The position numbers were made by a program, and so were the translations under genes. Positions 24,371 through 39,453 of a stretch of 64,000 nt of DNA are shown here, piece by piece. Where the stretch lies: assembly GCA_032718565.1 (NCBI GenBank), contig JAVGVS010000008.1, positions 2,913,579-2,977,578 on the forward strand. The letters run 5' to 3'. Below the pieces are notes generated by a model that was not told the DNA's origin, did not search any database, and saw only the letters and a program-made list of their open reading frames with translations. This DNA comes from Distichodus sexfasciatus. Its lineage: Eukaryota; Chordata; Actinopteri; Characiformes; Distichodontidae. Each line of letters starts with the position of its first letter. Positions within the stretch are counted from its first letter, which is position 1.

Positions 24371-26759
24371 GTTTCATACTGTGTATCTGAAATTACACAA
24401 ATTTTCTGTCAAATACATGATATATTTTTGAAATAATTTGTAACACTTTTAGGAAATGTTGTGCAATTAAACGATATTCAGGTAACAGTTACATTAAAAC
24501 TATTTAGAAAATCTCTCAGGAGAAAATACAATTTGATTACACATATTACAGATTATTACATACAACCTGCTAGACACCAGAGCAGAGGAGGCTGTAAGCA
24601 AAAATGTGCCCATCTCCCACAGAAAGGTTTTCTGTAAGAGTATCAATTTATGAAGGCAGGGGAACCACATGAGAGCCGTAAAGCAAATGCTTGAGCAAAA
24701 CCTTTTCAGGACCTAATGACTGGCCTCAGGCCTCTGTCTTTCTGTACCTCTGCAGCTGTATTTCAGTGAAATTGCAGTGGATTGCAGCACCATTGTGATA
24801 AACTATCTTTGGGAGGTTGCAGATTATATGTAATAACAATTTGCAAGTAAAGCTTTATCACTGTAACACTGATCAATGGGCCTTAATCACCTTTCTGTAC
24901 CTCATTTTACAATTCAGTGGGCTTTTTGTTTGCTGTGCTTTTCCTATTGTTGTCACTAGCCGCCAGCAAAACTCACACTTGCCGAGATACCAGAAAAACG
25001 ACTTGCCTCCGTGCCTCCAGGCTAGAAAAACTAATCGCATGCTTTAACACCTTCAGCAGCTACTCCGGACTGGGAGAGGATGTGTGACCTATGTAATGGA
25101 AACCTGTGCTCATCTTGTGTGTTTAAACCCTTGAACCCACTTGAAAAATGTTGACTGTAAATGCAAAACATGAACAGCATGCTTTAATTTTTTTTCTGTT
25201 GTTAAATTATGTTGCTCTGATCATGTTTACATTTGATTTATAAACGAGCTTGTGTTTGCTTCATTCATTGAGAGATTAAACAATAGTCTTTGAAGATATC
25301 TTAAGGGGCTTAAACGTGTTGTTGGTGACACAGTATGTGGAAAAAAGGTTACAATGAACCTCATTTAGACATAAATTTATGTGAGACACATGAAGTCACA
25401 TTATTATCCTTTATTTTACGTACCATTTTAATGAAACCATGAGGAAAGGTCTAAAAGGCATTCCACTGACATTGCCCTCAACATGTATTTCATCAACATA
25501 TTGATACCCGTTATGTGAATCCTGCATCAACACTTATCTAAACATTATGCCATGTAGTTTTTACCCAGAGGACTGTTCATCTACTCATCATCATGTCAAC
25601 ATTTCAGCTGAAGGTTGCCCCAGCTCTGGTTTACAATGTGGGCAAACCCTTGTTTGAGCTATCTTTTCATTTGTCACCTACAGGTAAGTGTTGAGTAGCC
25701 ATGAATCATTACTGTGACTCATATCTATTGTGAGCTGGCCTTATTGACCTTATTCCATTGTTACACCATCCAGCAGCGAAGTTACAGAATCCAAAGCAGA
25801 CACAGCACGACACTGTCCACCACCCACTAGTGTGATGCCTCTACTCAGTCCACTGGGCAGATGGAAGTCAAGGCCGTACACTTAGTAAAAAGGCCAGACT
25901 CTGGTGAAAACAGGGCAACAGGAGCTGCTGGAATCCTTGAGATTTGCTGGAGGATAGAAAAGTGTGTCATTAGTGTCATCAATAAATTAAGTAAGTTTAG
26001 GGGACAAAGAAATGTTTAAAAAAAAGACAATTTACTGGTTATCCTAACAGACTGATATTCAAGTCAACATTTCCTACAGTGTGACTGGAAATATATAAAC
26101 TAATCAAAATATAATGGCTTTAGAGATGCTGCCTTTCGACTATATGAAGGCATTTCTGAGAGAGTTATCAATATATCAAGCATAGATGAAGGACTGCAAT
26201 CTGATTACATAGTTACAGTGATGTTTTGTCATTTTCTTTGTGAGGGAGATCGAGAGAGAGGTCAGAAGTATAGAAACAGGCTACAGTGAGTCACTTGTCT
26301 CCGCTTATCTTTGCTCTGCATTGCTCAATGAGGCCAGTCACAGGTACACAAGGCAGAAAATGTGTAATGATGCACCAAACACCAAAGAGACAGCAAGCAA
26401 AGTGACTCCCAGAGGCAACAGTGCTATTTAAAATCATAGATGAGTGCTACAGAACTGTATTCCACAGGGTGGAATTTTGACACATGACAGAAGCATGATG
26501 GCGCAGTAGGGAAGACTTTTCATACAATATAACAACTCAGTCTAATAGAGCAGTATGTCATCTTTTTGGATCGACTGGGTGGTTGCTCTTTTGTCCTTGT
26601 CCTCTTCAAAAGCTTGTGTCACTTCAATCATATCCCAAGATTTGGAAAAAAGCATCAGCCTCTTGAACTGAGACATATTTGTAACCCACAGTAACAGCTC
26701 TGTAACAGCTCTGTAATAGTGATGTATAAGCTGGTATTATAAAGATGTTCTGTGTGTAA

Positions 26760-26966
26760 TCCAGTTGGTAGAGTAACAGTTAGGGAGTTGGCCCTGTGAT
26801 CTGAGCGTCGCTGGTTCAAGTCCCCAACTTTTAAAGGTACCACTGATCTGCCAAAAGCCACCCACTGCTCCTTCACAGATGAGTTAATTGCAGAGGTCAC
26901 ACTGTGGTGCACTGTGTGCTGTCCAGAGTTCATAGTGTCAAATAATCACTCACCTTCACTTTAATT
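26760..26966 (+). mobile_element. tRNA-derived SINE, family A, copy 2
   Basis: CCAGTTGGTAGAGTAACAG head, B-box-like GGTTCAAGTCC, then AAAGGTACCACTGA, GCTCCTTCACAGATG and the CAAATAATCACTCACC tail, as in copy 1. Confidence 0.8.
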
Positions 26967-29900
26967 AGTAGTTAGACACTTGTCAAAAATACACATTTAG
27001 TGAATTTAATGATTAAGTATTTTCATTTTATTGTTGTATAAGAAAGGATGATATAGAGTATATTTAAAGTTAAAATTGTTAATCAGCTATTCAACTGTCT
27101 TATATGGCATTTGTGATACGGGTGAAATAGCTGGGAATTAATAAAACATAATGAGATGTGCACATTGAAAATCTGTTAGACTGTCCTGGTCTTTAATGTG
27201 CACTGCTACATACATGAAAAAAGCAATCACAAATTTGTCTTGTGATCAGAACACGGGACATGGGTGGGTTAGAGCCCCATGACTCCGCTGCTCCTGTTTT
27301 AACCCAATCAATCAAAACCATGAATAAAGACCAGACCATTCATGGTGAGATAAAAGAGAAATTTATGATAGACATTTATTTGTAATGTAGCATGTATCTC
27401 ATGTTTTATAAGTATTTGAGTACTCGATTAGATGTTAGTTAGGCAAATAGAGAGTAGACAGGCTGCAAGGAGCAGGTCTGGCGAAGAAGAGAGATACGGC
27501 ATCTTTAAATAATACAATATTTCCATATATTATTACTATGGTGGAAGCGCACAGTGACTTGTATGTGTATGTATGTGAACTGAAATGTCTTCTTTTCTAC
27601 CATGAAGTATAATTGCTTATTATCTACATCAATGCGTGTTCTAACACATTTAATAAAGCAAAATGTATTGTGAGGGTCAGCATTTTTGCTGAAGAACTTT
27701 AAAGTATGTGACTTGTTCTCATTAGTATCTACAGGGTTTATGAGGGTTTAGTTAATGTCGCTTTTTTGTGTGTGTGTATTGTGTGTGTGTATGTGTGTGT
27801 TTTTCTATATGAGATAACACTCATGAATGTCTTGTTCTGACTTTAATTACACCTCAAAGCTCAAATGTTGATATATGATGCATGCTGACACTATTATTAC
27901 CAGTAAGATTTATCTCATCCCCAATCGGACAGGACATTCTCATTAGAAACTATAAACACATAATTATGTGACAAACTCATCAGGGGTCAGAGCACGCAGA
28001 GCTGGGCCACAGACGAGAAGCTCCTTGTCCAATTTATGACATCAGGAGTGGTTTGAAGCGCTGAGTGATGTCAAATCTTTTGCAGCCCTTTTCATCCTTC
28101 ATTATTCTGCCTAGCGTTTATTGGAGCACTTATGACCTTAACGATCAACGTCATAAACGTCTCCGGATAAACTGGCCATGATAATGTCCTGCCCGGTTAA
28201 AAGTGGATAATATTTTTTTTTAGGATACCCCATGAATAACTGCCTCAGGACTAGTTTAGATTTGAATAACAAAATATGTGCAGCGCAATAGAACATTGTT
28301 AATAAAAATTAATGAGCCTATGTGCTAAACCCAAAGAGGTGCGATCTACCAGTCCCAGACTGGAACGGCTGTTCATAATAAGGTCCTACGTTCTTTCTCA
28401 TCCATCCGGGCACACAGCTCAGAATCCTCTCCACAAGGCACTGGGGCCAAACAACCGACACATCACGGAACAGCTTCAGCCAACGTAAGCAGAAGAGCGT
28501 GTCTTCGAATATAAATGTCAAGGTGTCAGCCACAATAAGAACGGAGCGTGCTGGAGGACAGGGATCTCTGGTAGCATAAGTTGACGTGTGTCACATGGTT
28601 TTACCCAGGCTTCTTCAAAAAATGGAAACAATTCTCTGGTGTAATGGGGTCGTGCACCGTGGGGGCTTTAGCTGAGGCCTCGCACGTTGTGTGAACGACC
28701 TGGATCAGAGGTGTGAAGTACATTAATAGGCAGACAAGTCTTGAACTTTTTAGGCTGTCATACATGATGCTTATATATGAACTACAATGAACTACAATTT
28801 TGAAATTCCATATTTTAAGATTCTTACAGATTTTCTTTTTAGCTACAATATATTATTTTCAACTAAGATTCCTATGTCCTGAAAATGAATGCTCAAATAA
28901 AGCCTCGTTATACCCCTGGTTTAATTTATCATGCATTTATTATGTCTATTGAATATTCATACTCAATACTGGCATGATTTGCAGAAGTCTGACTAGAGGC
29001 CAAAAGTCATTTTAGTGCAAACTTTCTCCATAATCTCATAATGATCGTGTTTTCTGTCAACAATACATTGGATTTATTACAGCCTCCACAGGCAGATTTA
29101 AGAGCAGAGTAAGGAAGCAATTAGTTAGATAGTACTACAAGAGTTGCCATGGAAGCATCTTACTTTAATCAATAGAACAAACAGAATTATTAGGGATGGC
29201 AGTGCTATTTATTAATTCATTGTCCACTTAGATAAGGTCCAGCTGTCTAAAGGTGGAAATAATGTGTTTACCCTGCGGTTGGAAATGTCCTCATTTACCA
29301 ATCACACAATTACAGTCACACCAGCCATACGGCTCTTTTGATTTATGTATAAAGGACGGTGCATATTTAAATATGACATTATAATGAAACCATAGAAATA
29401 TATTATTAGAAATGTTTCTATTGCTAATTTTATTTTACCATTTTTTTAGAATGATCTGAGCAATATGCATGGCTTGGGCATGAAGAGAATATTAAGTGAA
29501 TATGGTATAAGAGAGCAGATCTGAGATCTGAATAGTTGTGATCTTTATGCTTCCCTTCACTCTTTTTACTTGCATGCAGCATCGCTGTGAGATTCATGTG
29601 ACTGGGAGCCCAAAATAGGGCCCTACAAGTGATGTAAAAGAATAAATGCGTCACAGCGCCCTCACAACTGCGTCTACAAGAATTATGTCACTGAAGTCTA
29701 ATCTGTCGTGAACTAGCAGACATTGAAAAGTATAAAATAGTGAAATTCCCATAAATGCATCCTGTTTAATAATTTATTACCTTATACTAGCATAGTTGTG
29801 CTTTTCATAAAACTGTTTTTGTGCTACTCTGCTCGAATAATTAATACTAAAACCTGCTGTTGCATTTAATAAAATGCATACAAGTTTAAGAGGTGTTTTC

Positions 29901-30841
29901 TGCATACCTCACAGCACTGGATCTCACTGTTTCTGAGATGTCTGAGTGAAGCCACATACTGGTTGGTAATTTGAAATCAATAAGAAGGTCAGTATTGGCC
30001 AGGACAGCAAACAATAATGAGTATGGTGTAGTCGACACATTTATTTGAATAGATAATATTAAATGGGTTATATGGAATATGTGCAATGAGTTTGTGATAA
30101 TGAGTGGGCTATGAAGGTGTGTAGATATGACATAATGCTATTCATTATAATGTTATTCAATATATTTGAACTTCCTTTACCTGGCAGGCATATTTATGTG
30201 TCTGTCTGTCTGTCTGTGTGCCTCCTTCCCAGTGTCCCCTGAGCTAACCACTTGGCAACAAAAATGTTTAAATCTTTTATTATGTAAAGGTCTGTTTGAA
30301 GATTTTTATTCAAGAGGTCAGTTGATGAAAGGGATTCGTTGTCCACTACAGTTCATACCAATGACTTCAAAATCTGGTATGAAAGTGTGTCCTTGTAAAA
30401 TCAAGTCTGTTGCATGAATAATCGGTCATTGATGCATGACTACTAATGTTCCTTAGTCAGTTATTACCTGTGTTATTAACTCTGTACAGACATGTACAAT
30501 TTTCACTTTATAGATTGGTGTTAATCCGATGAGGGGCGGAAACTGTCAGAAAGTTACTGGAAACCAAATGGGGATCCACCATGGTGGATTTGATGTAGCC
30601 TTTGTGTAGACTTTGTTTGAGCCATCAAAGTAAGGGATTTGCATAAATTGAGCAAATTGGATGTGCACCAGTTCAGCTTGATATGTTTGACTGAGGGAGC
30701 AGTTTTTCACCTTAATGGGACTGAGGATGACAAGAGTCTGTCTCTTTGGGTGTGAAGTTAAACAAACCGTCTTTCCCCCTCGTGTATCGCATATCACACT
30801 CCCTGTGCATTCCCTTACAGCTGTTCAAAAAGCCATGCCTG

Positions 30842-30879
30842 TTACACACACACACACATATACACACCCACATGCAGAC

Positions 30880-30926
<47 letters not shown>

Positions 30927-30931
30927 CACAC
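30842..30931. repeat. (AC)n microsatellite
   Basis: Interrupted then long AC tract directly beside the MITE-like element at 30951-31193. His/Thr-rich ORFs across it are artefacts. Confidence 0.9.
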
Positions 30932-30950
30932 AGTCTCTGTATTACTATCT

Positions 30951-31193
30951 TTGTGAGGTCCTTCCATAGACTCCCATAATGACTAGATGTATACAATTTT
31001 ACACCTACACCTAATCCTAACCCTAACTTTAACCTCAGTAACCAAAAGCACATCTTTTACCTCGTTTAGTTTCTCAAATAAAACAAGCACATGTTCTATA
31101 AAGTCATTTTTCCTCACAGGGACCTCTCAAATGTCCCCACAAAGCCCAAAAAAACAGATAAAAGTGATTTTAGGGGACAAAAGGTCCCCACAA
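30951..31193. mobile_element. MITE-like element with TTGTGGGGACC-type termini
   Basis: Left end TTGTGAGGTCC and right end GGTCCCCACAA form an inverted repeat of about 11 bp with one mismatch. The interior has the CCTAATCCTAACCCTAAC stretch and the TTTCTCAAATAAAACA and CATAAAGTC-like parts of a repeat that I recall as very abundant in teleosts. Family name not assigned. The CCCTAA-like stretch is part of the element, not a telomere. Confidence 0.6.
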
Positions 31194-34100
31194 TGCGATA
31201 AATACATGGTCACACACACACACACTGTATGTGCAGATGTGCATTAGAAGTCAAATACAGGGAATGGATAAGCTGATGAGAGAGAGAGAAAGCGAGTTGA
31301 TCATTTTTGGGCTGTTCTATCTGCATATTTATGTTTGAAACTGCATCTTCATCTGCTTATGCATCTTCATCTGCATTTTTAAACCCCCATTCTTGATTGT
31401 AATCATGAGGACCAGCATGCAATTTATTCAATTCTCTTCATACTTCAGTGGCATTGAGATAGAGGGGGTGGGGATATAGCTTCTATTATTATTATTAACT
31501 TTTAATTTCAGTCTCACATTCCCTGAAAAAACATTTTATCATGTTTTATACAAAATACAATAACAATTTGACAAGAACTTTAGGTGCATATCAATACAAT
31601 ATTACAGATTTTATAAGAAAAACACACTAGTACTGCAAACAACTCTCTGAATAGTTCTGAGAATCTCTGCAAAGCAGCTCCCGTACCTGTCTGTAGGTAT
31701 TCGTGAGATTTTCCATCGCAACTCTCTTGAGTCAGAGAAAGGACAGTTCAAAGTTCTGCTCTGATGCCAGTCAAAAGGGAAAATCAAAAAGTAGCTCATC
31801 TTCGAAGCCAATTAAAATGCCTGTGGAGTAGCAGTAAGCAGCGAGAGGTGAGGTGTGTGTGTGTGTGGACTTTGATGTTCAGGATTATGCAGGTAAGTCC
31901 CTGGATTAACACCAAAGAGCAGAAACAACGAATTGAACACATGACCTGTGTAATGACGAATTATCAGTTGCTGTTGGGCTCTAAATTCCCACTTTGCCAT
32001 CAATACTGAGATACTGATAAAAAAAGGAGCAAATATTTCAGTAGGTATGTTATAACAAAACTGTCTTTATGGCAATCATAACAGACTGCTATTCATTTAC
32101 TACTCAGAATTTATTAGTTGTTAATGTATGAATTCCATCATTTGTGATGATGTTATATCAAGGAATATGATCTGTATTTCTTTACCAAAAGTGTTTCTAG
32201 TAATCCTTAATTGTAAGTTATAAAGCAATATTCAAATGTCCTTTGGTCTGTGGTACTCTACCCATTGTAGCATAAATGTGGCATGAAAGAATAAAATGTT
32301 TGAGCAGTTTCAGCTGTTTAACTCTGTTTATGCCTGTTAAATTATTTAATTTAAGGAAAATATGTTTTTCATTTTAGAAAGCTATATAATGTGCTAGTTC
32401 TGTGTGTGTTATGGTCATTATATTGATAAATGGGTACTACTTGAGGGTTAGATTATAGCTGCAGTGTTTTGGTTTGAAGCTGCTGTAGTATCATATGGAT
32501 GTTTCGGTTGAGTGTAGGTGGAAGTGATGTGAATCCAGATGAGAATGTTTTTGATGATATAACTTGTTGATCAATGTTATAACTTGTTGCTTTAAGCTTG
32601 ACAGCAGCTTCACTCAAACCTCTGACTATTTGAGTCAATGTCATCTCTACCATCACTCTGGAACAACATCTCTCAGAGATGAATGATTCTTCGCTGAAAG
32701 AGCTACTAAAGTTATATATTTACCTTATGATTCATAGATGGCTAGGCTCATTATGCGGTTGTGACAGATTCAAAGCAAATAGATCTGTTTGTTTATGAGA
32801 CTCATCTATCATTGGCTTATGAGGACATTCATCTTCCCCAGCGCCTAGAATATCACAGTTGGCTCCAAAGGGATAAGGAGTTTAACGTTTTGACCTTAGA
32901 CTGTTACAGTGTCAGAAGGTCTCAATTTGAAATATTTGTCTTACTTTTGAATTGTACGTCTACAGAACACTCCATTGGTGTAACATGCTACCAAATAATA
33001 TTATACTGTAATTACATATATAACTGATTTTGTCCACATCGATGTTAACCGGAGAATATTACATTAGCAGTAATAGAATTCAAAAATCCTCCAAAAGTCA
33101 TATTCCCCGTGTGAATTACATGAATTGCTTAAATGGTTTTCTCTTATGATTCTGCATTTGCTTTTATGATTCTGATTATTTTGCTATAAAAAACTGAGAC
33201 TTTGGGAAGAATACTGAGATTATAATTAGAGAATAAATTATCCTAAAAAGCTTAGAGTCTAAGTGGCAAGATTCTAGTAACATAAAATAGGCACAAGGAC
33301 ATCATTTATATATGATCTGAAATCTCTTTTCACACATTAACATGAAACCAAGAAGATCAGCTATTACAAAATTGCAAAAAGAGTAGCTTTGGGTCAAATC
33401 ATGGCTCCCTCCAATATTGTTAAGTGGTATATATGATTGGCCTCTATGAACCCTTTGGGTTTTAAAGATATATTTATTTGCAAAAAGCAATTATCCTCTT
33501 TCTCTAGGCATATGGCCAACATTTATCTCATTGCAATTGCTTTGCATAAGTTGGTTGAAGACTGGAGCAGAGATGTGGATGTACTAGCAGGACTATACAC
33601 CTAATATTCATCAGATTAAGAAAAAAAAAACACAAATAGCTTAAATAAAGGATTTGAGTTGCAATTATTTACAAGGTTGGAATTTTACAATTATATTAAG
33701 AATTTGTTTTAAAGAGTGTGCTCTATCTGGGGATTTGATTGCAAAAATGCTAGACATGTGTAGCATTCAAAATGAAATCTGCTGGTCTTTCAGAACGGAG
33801 TAATTTGGTCTAGCTCCCACTCCCATTTTATACTCTCTTCCCCTCCAGCTGGGCAAAGCGGTGGAATATTGATGGACTGGTACCAGCAGGGCATTCTGAG
33901 CCCAAATGGATCAATTTCATACATAATTCAGCTACTTTTGATTATTTTAGGAACTGTTTGGTAAAAACCCATTACATAATTCATAGCTGATATGATAATT
34001 CATGTCATTATGCGTTCAGAATTTCATCATTCACCTTCTGTTTGACATTTGACACTACAGTCTCGTGTCCAATGATGAAGTAATTAATGTGGGGAAGTAG

Positions 34101-37100
34101 TCATTAAAATGTCAGGGAAAATAGTAAATCCTATTCCAAGGTAAAGTTGAGAAAGGTACCCATTAGCCACTTCTTCACTTCTACCATGACTTCAGCCTTA
34201 ATAATGTAATGTTTTAGATGTTGTGGAGATATAACTATTAAGATAGAGGAGTTCTTCTGGCACTCGGTTGAGGTTCAATGTTTTTACATTCAGCAGGGGG
34301 AGAAGAGACACATCAGTTATATCAGCAGTGTGGGCGAAGTGGACGGAGTGATTCCATGCCCAATTTTTAGCCACTGAAGGTCTGCAAGGAAAATGTTCTC
34401 TATATGACCCTAAAGCAAGGGTCAAATTGTACTGTGCAGATGAGAATCCAAGCACATATTGATTTATAGTCAAGTTGAGGGCGATGGCTCTGTCAAATTG
34501 TTTTTTCTTATCCTGCTAAAACACTGGCCGTTCCTGGCAGTCCTGGTGAGAATGTGATTCATAGTACATGAGGCATTCTGCAGCTGGGGTTTTATGACTT
34601 TCTGTCAGTGGGAGACTGTGTACATATGTGTAACTTTGCTATTTCTACTTTTTGCCCAGAGCAGGTTATGCCATTACAATTCATGAGCGAGATCTCAATA
34701 CATAATTCATAGTATGTCATTAACCAGCGGGTGGAATTTATATCGAGTCCCTGTTACTGACGTTATATTCATCAGCTCAAGTTTCTACTAAATTAATCTA
34801 TAATTTGGTAAATTATCCAATTGTCATTTACAACTTTGGCTGATAAAGCAAACTGCAACATTATATAGAATCTTCTTCAATTTATTGTCCTAAAAATCAT
34901 GATACAAAACAAGTTATTAGAATCTAATATAAATTATATCAATTGATATTCTCCTCATTATTTGTTAACAATATTGTGGCTTATTCATAAGGTGATGGTG
35001 GGAATTTGAGTACCAATAAGTCAATGGCAGTATCATCATTTATTGAGAGCTGTGATTTTAGGTTATGTCCTGGAGAGACAACATCAGAAAAGTCCGGAAA
35101 AAGAGAGGAAGGGAGAAAGCAGTGAATCAGTATCTAAACACAGAGAGGAAATAAAGATGGGAATACGGCCAAGTGACATGGGATTTCCGTCTGTGATTCT
35201 GCGGTCAGGTCGTCACAAGGGATTAGAGCACGACAGCAACGGATGCTGAAAATATATATATTATTTCTACAGAGAGAGTGACTGTCATCTTACATTATTT
35301 TAGGTTTCTGTTTTGGGTCAGTATGACTGAAGAGGTTGGACTTTCTTTTTTAACATGTTTGCCTAGAACCTGATATACAAGTCACATTGCTTTCAAATCC
35401 AAGGCTTGAGGTTATCCTTTACATTCTATATATATTTGGAAGATGTCTACATGTGTACAAACCGGTTATTAATAAATAAATTGGGAATGAAAATCTTAAT
35501 TACATGATGTCTTTTGAATAATTTACTGTGGACAAACTAGTTTCATGTAATGCAAATATTATTGCAATAAACTTTCTATAATAAGTTTTATAGCACACAT
35601 AAATAACTGATATGTTAAAGAGGGATTCAGGCTAATTTTCCTGTTGGATGACATTCAACCGTTACTGAGTCTGATGTGACTCAAGGCATCATTGAGAGGG
35701 TAAGAGGTCACTCCTGAAATGGATATGTTCGTTAGTTGAACAAGATCATTAAAGAGCTTAAAGGTAATTATATGCTTTAGCTGCATCTAGTATATCTAGA
35801 ATCTTGAATCATCGAGTAAACATAAATGAATGTAGTTTTTATTGAATGCTGGGACATTGAACAAGGATAAATAATAATAAATAATATAGTTTATTGTCTT
35901 TAGGCTTATGCAACACTGTTCAGAATATTTAAAGCATTGTTACCATAAACGTGAGATTATATGAGGGGTCCAGACACCCTTAGATTAAACTCATAATCAA
36001 ATTTAGTTCCTATAAATCTCTAATTATTGTCAATATAAATTTTTCAGGTTAATGCTACTGAGTAAAGACAGAAGACTGCTGGAATGCTGGAATACAGCAA
36101 ACTTTAAATGCTACAGTTCCAATCAAACAAAGAAAAGACAATGTTGCTTGTAACAGTAAAACATTGCATATAATTGTCTATTTTCTGCACATTGAAGGAA
36201 AATTTACAATACTAATTTCTATGTTAGAAATTAATTTGATGTTTTTATGTGTATATGAAATGATAAAACTAAGTGACACAGTTCCTAAAAAAGACAAGCA
36301 AAAATTCCAATTTTGATTTAAAAATTCATCTATTATCATTCCAGTAACATAATGTATTACCAAAATGACAAAATAAATGTGCAAAAAAAGTAATATATTA
36401 AAATAATTAACTGCAATCAAATGAACTCACTTCAAATCGGATTGTAATGCATTATGATGTACTAACTGTAATAATATAAGTATTAAAACAGTGTTACGTT
36501 GCCCAGGAAAGTAGTGTTATTATTACATGCTAAAAGACTTCCGATAACTACTGTGCAGCGAATGCATGTCTTGAGTTATCAAATCACTCAATTGCCCCCA
36601 CACTTTCCAAACAGAGGTTTACACACAGTAGCAATAGCTGTGGCAATTGACTGTAGCCGTTTGTCTCTAAGCAGCTGTGTGTTTAATAGAACACTATAGT
36701 CCAGGGCTCTCTGTGCTCATTTGCTCCTACTCAATCTCAGTGCCCTCTGAGCCCAATAAAAATCTCCCATTCACTACATAACCACTTCCTTGCCGACTGC
36801 AAATAACAATCATTCAGCCTAATTGCCTTGAGTGTATATTACAAGCTCTCAAATACACAAACATCAAAATTAGGCTTAGGTAGGATTTGGGCATTTACAG
36901 AACATTTACAGATGAGACGGAGATTCTTGATAGATTCCTGAAAATAAATTACTGAAATGTGCTTAGACCACTGAGGATGAATGCACATCAGGATCAGAAT
37001 TAATGTTCAACTACATTGTCACATACAAGGCACTTGCTTTGGTACTAGGTGCTAAGACATTAAGAGTAAAAGATTTTTAATATATATATAAAAGCTAAAA

Positions 37101-38101
37101 ATATAAGAAGATAGTGATGGAACATGGATACAGCAGTATAAACTGTAACTGTAGACAAAATTAAGAGAGTGCAAGGATATAGTAGAATATAGTTATTTAC
37201 AGATTATACCTACATAGTACATAGAATGAGTAGTTATATAGGACATATATAGGACACAAAATGAGGAAGGGCTATGATATGAATGTGATATGAATTAAAT
37301 AAATAACCAGCTTTACATTTTGAATGAAGGCTGTGCAAAAGTGCAAAATTGATAGTATGAGAAACATGACATAACTGCAGGTGTTCAAAAAAACTATAGG
37401 TGTGCATTTAGTACTGCAGGTGATAGAAAAAAACGTAAAGGAAGATGAATGAAATCCTTGCCATTGCCAGGATACACATATTACACCTAGTAATACTCTG
37501 GTTGCCACCTGTGCTGAAAGCACAGACCACACTTCAATACAGCAATTCAGCAGGCCAGAGAATGGACATCACAGTTGTATATGCTCTGGTTCCCCAGAGA
37601 TCAGCTCCAAATGGTTTCAAGTGTGCTGGCACTGACCTGCTACAACAATCACTTCTTCCCTCAAGATACCTTCTACACACTTTGCCCCTTATGAAATCTC
37701 GACTGAGAGAAATGCGTCTAGTGCTCTTTACAACAGTGGAAGAGTTTATTGGACCACCAGAGGCATTTCAGACATTCTGCCATCAAAACGGACAGGCCAC
37801 CAGAGCCATTGTCTGATTGGTCTTAAGGTAGTTTCAAATCTTTTGGTCTGTCTCCGAGGTTTTCGCAACTGTCCAAGAACCACTGCTAAAAATGACTGAG
37901 CATAATGAGTCATATCGTCGGAATGCTCTAATTTCCTTCAGGACCGAAGAGAGGGATCCGTCATAGTTACGGAGTCTCTGAATAACCAGACACTCACAGA
38001 CAATCAATCATCCTTCTTCCACTCATCCTGTCCCCTCTCTCTATTTTCTCTCCCTCCTAGTGTCAATTAGGTAGATGTTTTCAAGCTCGCTGGGTACTAG
38101 G

Positions 38102-38120
38102 TTCAATTAAGCTAATTGAA
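38102..38120. promoter_or_regulatory. perfect palindrome of homeodomain-type half-sites
   Basis: TTCAATTA, then AGC, then TAATTGAA: 8-bp perfect inverted half-sites with a 3-bp spacer, each containing the TAATT core bound by many homeodomain factors. It lies in a non-repetitive block of the intergenic interval. Function inferred. Confidence 0.4.
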
Positions 38121-39012
38121 GTTCAGGAGGAAAATAAACACTGCTGTAGAGAGTCTCTTGCAGGTGAATTAGGCAGCTGTGTTTAAATAGTTTTCCGCTT
38201 TGTTGTGGAAAAACTCACATTTCATGCTTTGTAATTAATAAAGTAAATTATCTCTGCACTATTTTTAACAAATTTTAGGTTGTCCAGTTTGTGAAAAGCC
38301 CAAACATTATTGTTAAGTGTTATATGTTTGTGTGACATTTTATCTAAGCAATTAACTAAGCAATGCAAAAAGATCCTGAAATATCTTTTGTATATACCGA
38401 ATGATGCAGGTGAAGGACATTATTGCTTGCTTATTGATTTCTTATCTTACTTCTTACGTATTGCTGAAAGACAGTAATTAATGCTTTGCATCTTCAAACT
38501 TTCATTCCTTCAATGAGCAGATTTGTTTCATTGTGCATCACAGTGTAATGCAATATTAAGAATACTTGCCCTCATATGTTTTACATAAAAACTTAATAAC
38601 ATTATTCTCATCATTGACGCTGACTTGCATAGCACCAGCAACAAAATAGAACAGCAACGATAAAACAGAAGTCATTGTGCATTTAGCACACCAATTTGTG
38701 CAGGATCAATGAGAACTTCTCTATAAAGATAGATACTGAAAGCAATTTAAGACATAGAATTGAGAGTACTATTGTAGTTTCTATAAAATAAGTCTCAGTG
38801 ATGATGCTTTGATTTTCACTTTGACTTTGAATCAGTCACAATCAGAATGTGATGGCATTTAAAATCATATACAGGACATGTTTGTCCTGATCTAAGGAAA
38901 AAGCACAGAATGTGTATTGCAGAGAATATTTGGTTTGTTGATCGTTACTTTCAGATTGTATGCAAAGTATAAATGGACACTATAGATAACTTTTTAAAAA
39001 AGCAAGATTTAT

Positions 39013-39052
39013 TGAAGAAGAAGAAGAAGAAGAAGAAGAAGAAGAAGAAGAA
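39013..39052. repeat. (GAA)n microsatellite
   Basis: About 13 perfect GAA units, purine-only on the plus strand. Confidence 0.95.
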
Positions 39053-39404
39053 TGTATACATTTAACTTAAACTAATGAAAACATTTGTCCAAATTTTATT
39101 TTTACTTTTACTCACAATAATTGTTTAAATAAAAAAAATAAATAACTTTTTAAAGGTTTTATAATGTCTGCACTATGTAGTGAATGTACAACTTATGAAA
39201 TATATATTAATGCGTTACTAACACCCCTGTTGCAGACCTCGGTGGAATATTCGTCACTGGCGACATCTAGCGGTAAGTTAAATTAGTGACAGCGACCGAG
39301 GATTTCCATGAGGTGCCGCCCTGTCAATTCTGTCTACTGTCAGTGAATTTTAATTCACGTAATTTTGATGTTACCTTTCGCAAAATCAGCTCGCGCGAGT
39401 TCAG

Positions 39405-39406
<2 letters not shown>

Positions 39407-39451
<45 letters not shown>
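39407..39451. repeat. (GT)n microsatellite
   Basis: About 22 perfect GT units, roughly 280 bp before the composite transposon at 39731. Confidence 0.95.

Positions 39452-39453
<2 letters not shown>

Noticed and set aside
31017..31030. CCTAATCCTAACCCTAAC, telomere-like
   Set aside because: Belongs to the interior of the TTGTGGGGACC-type element, which commonly carries such a stretch; only two or three degenerate units.
37445..37816. 123-codon plus-strand ORF in the cck-cnot10 interval
   Set aside because: Longest ORF of the gene desert, but no domain, no signal for splicing and no recognisable homologue; length is within chance for this amount of DNA.
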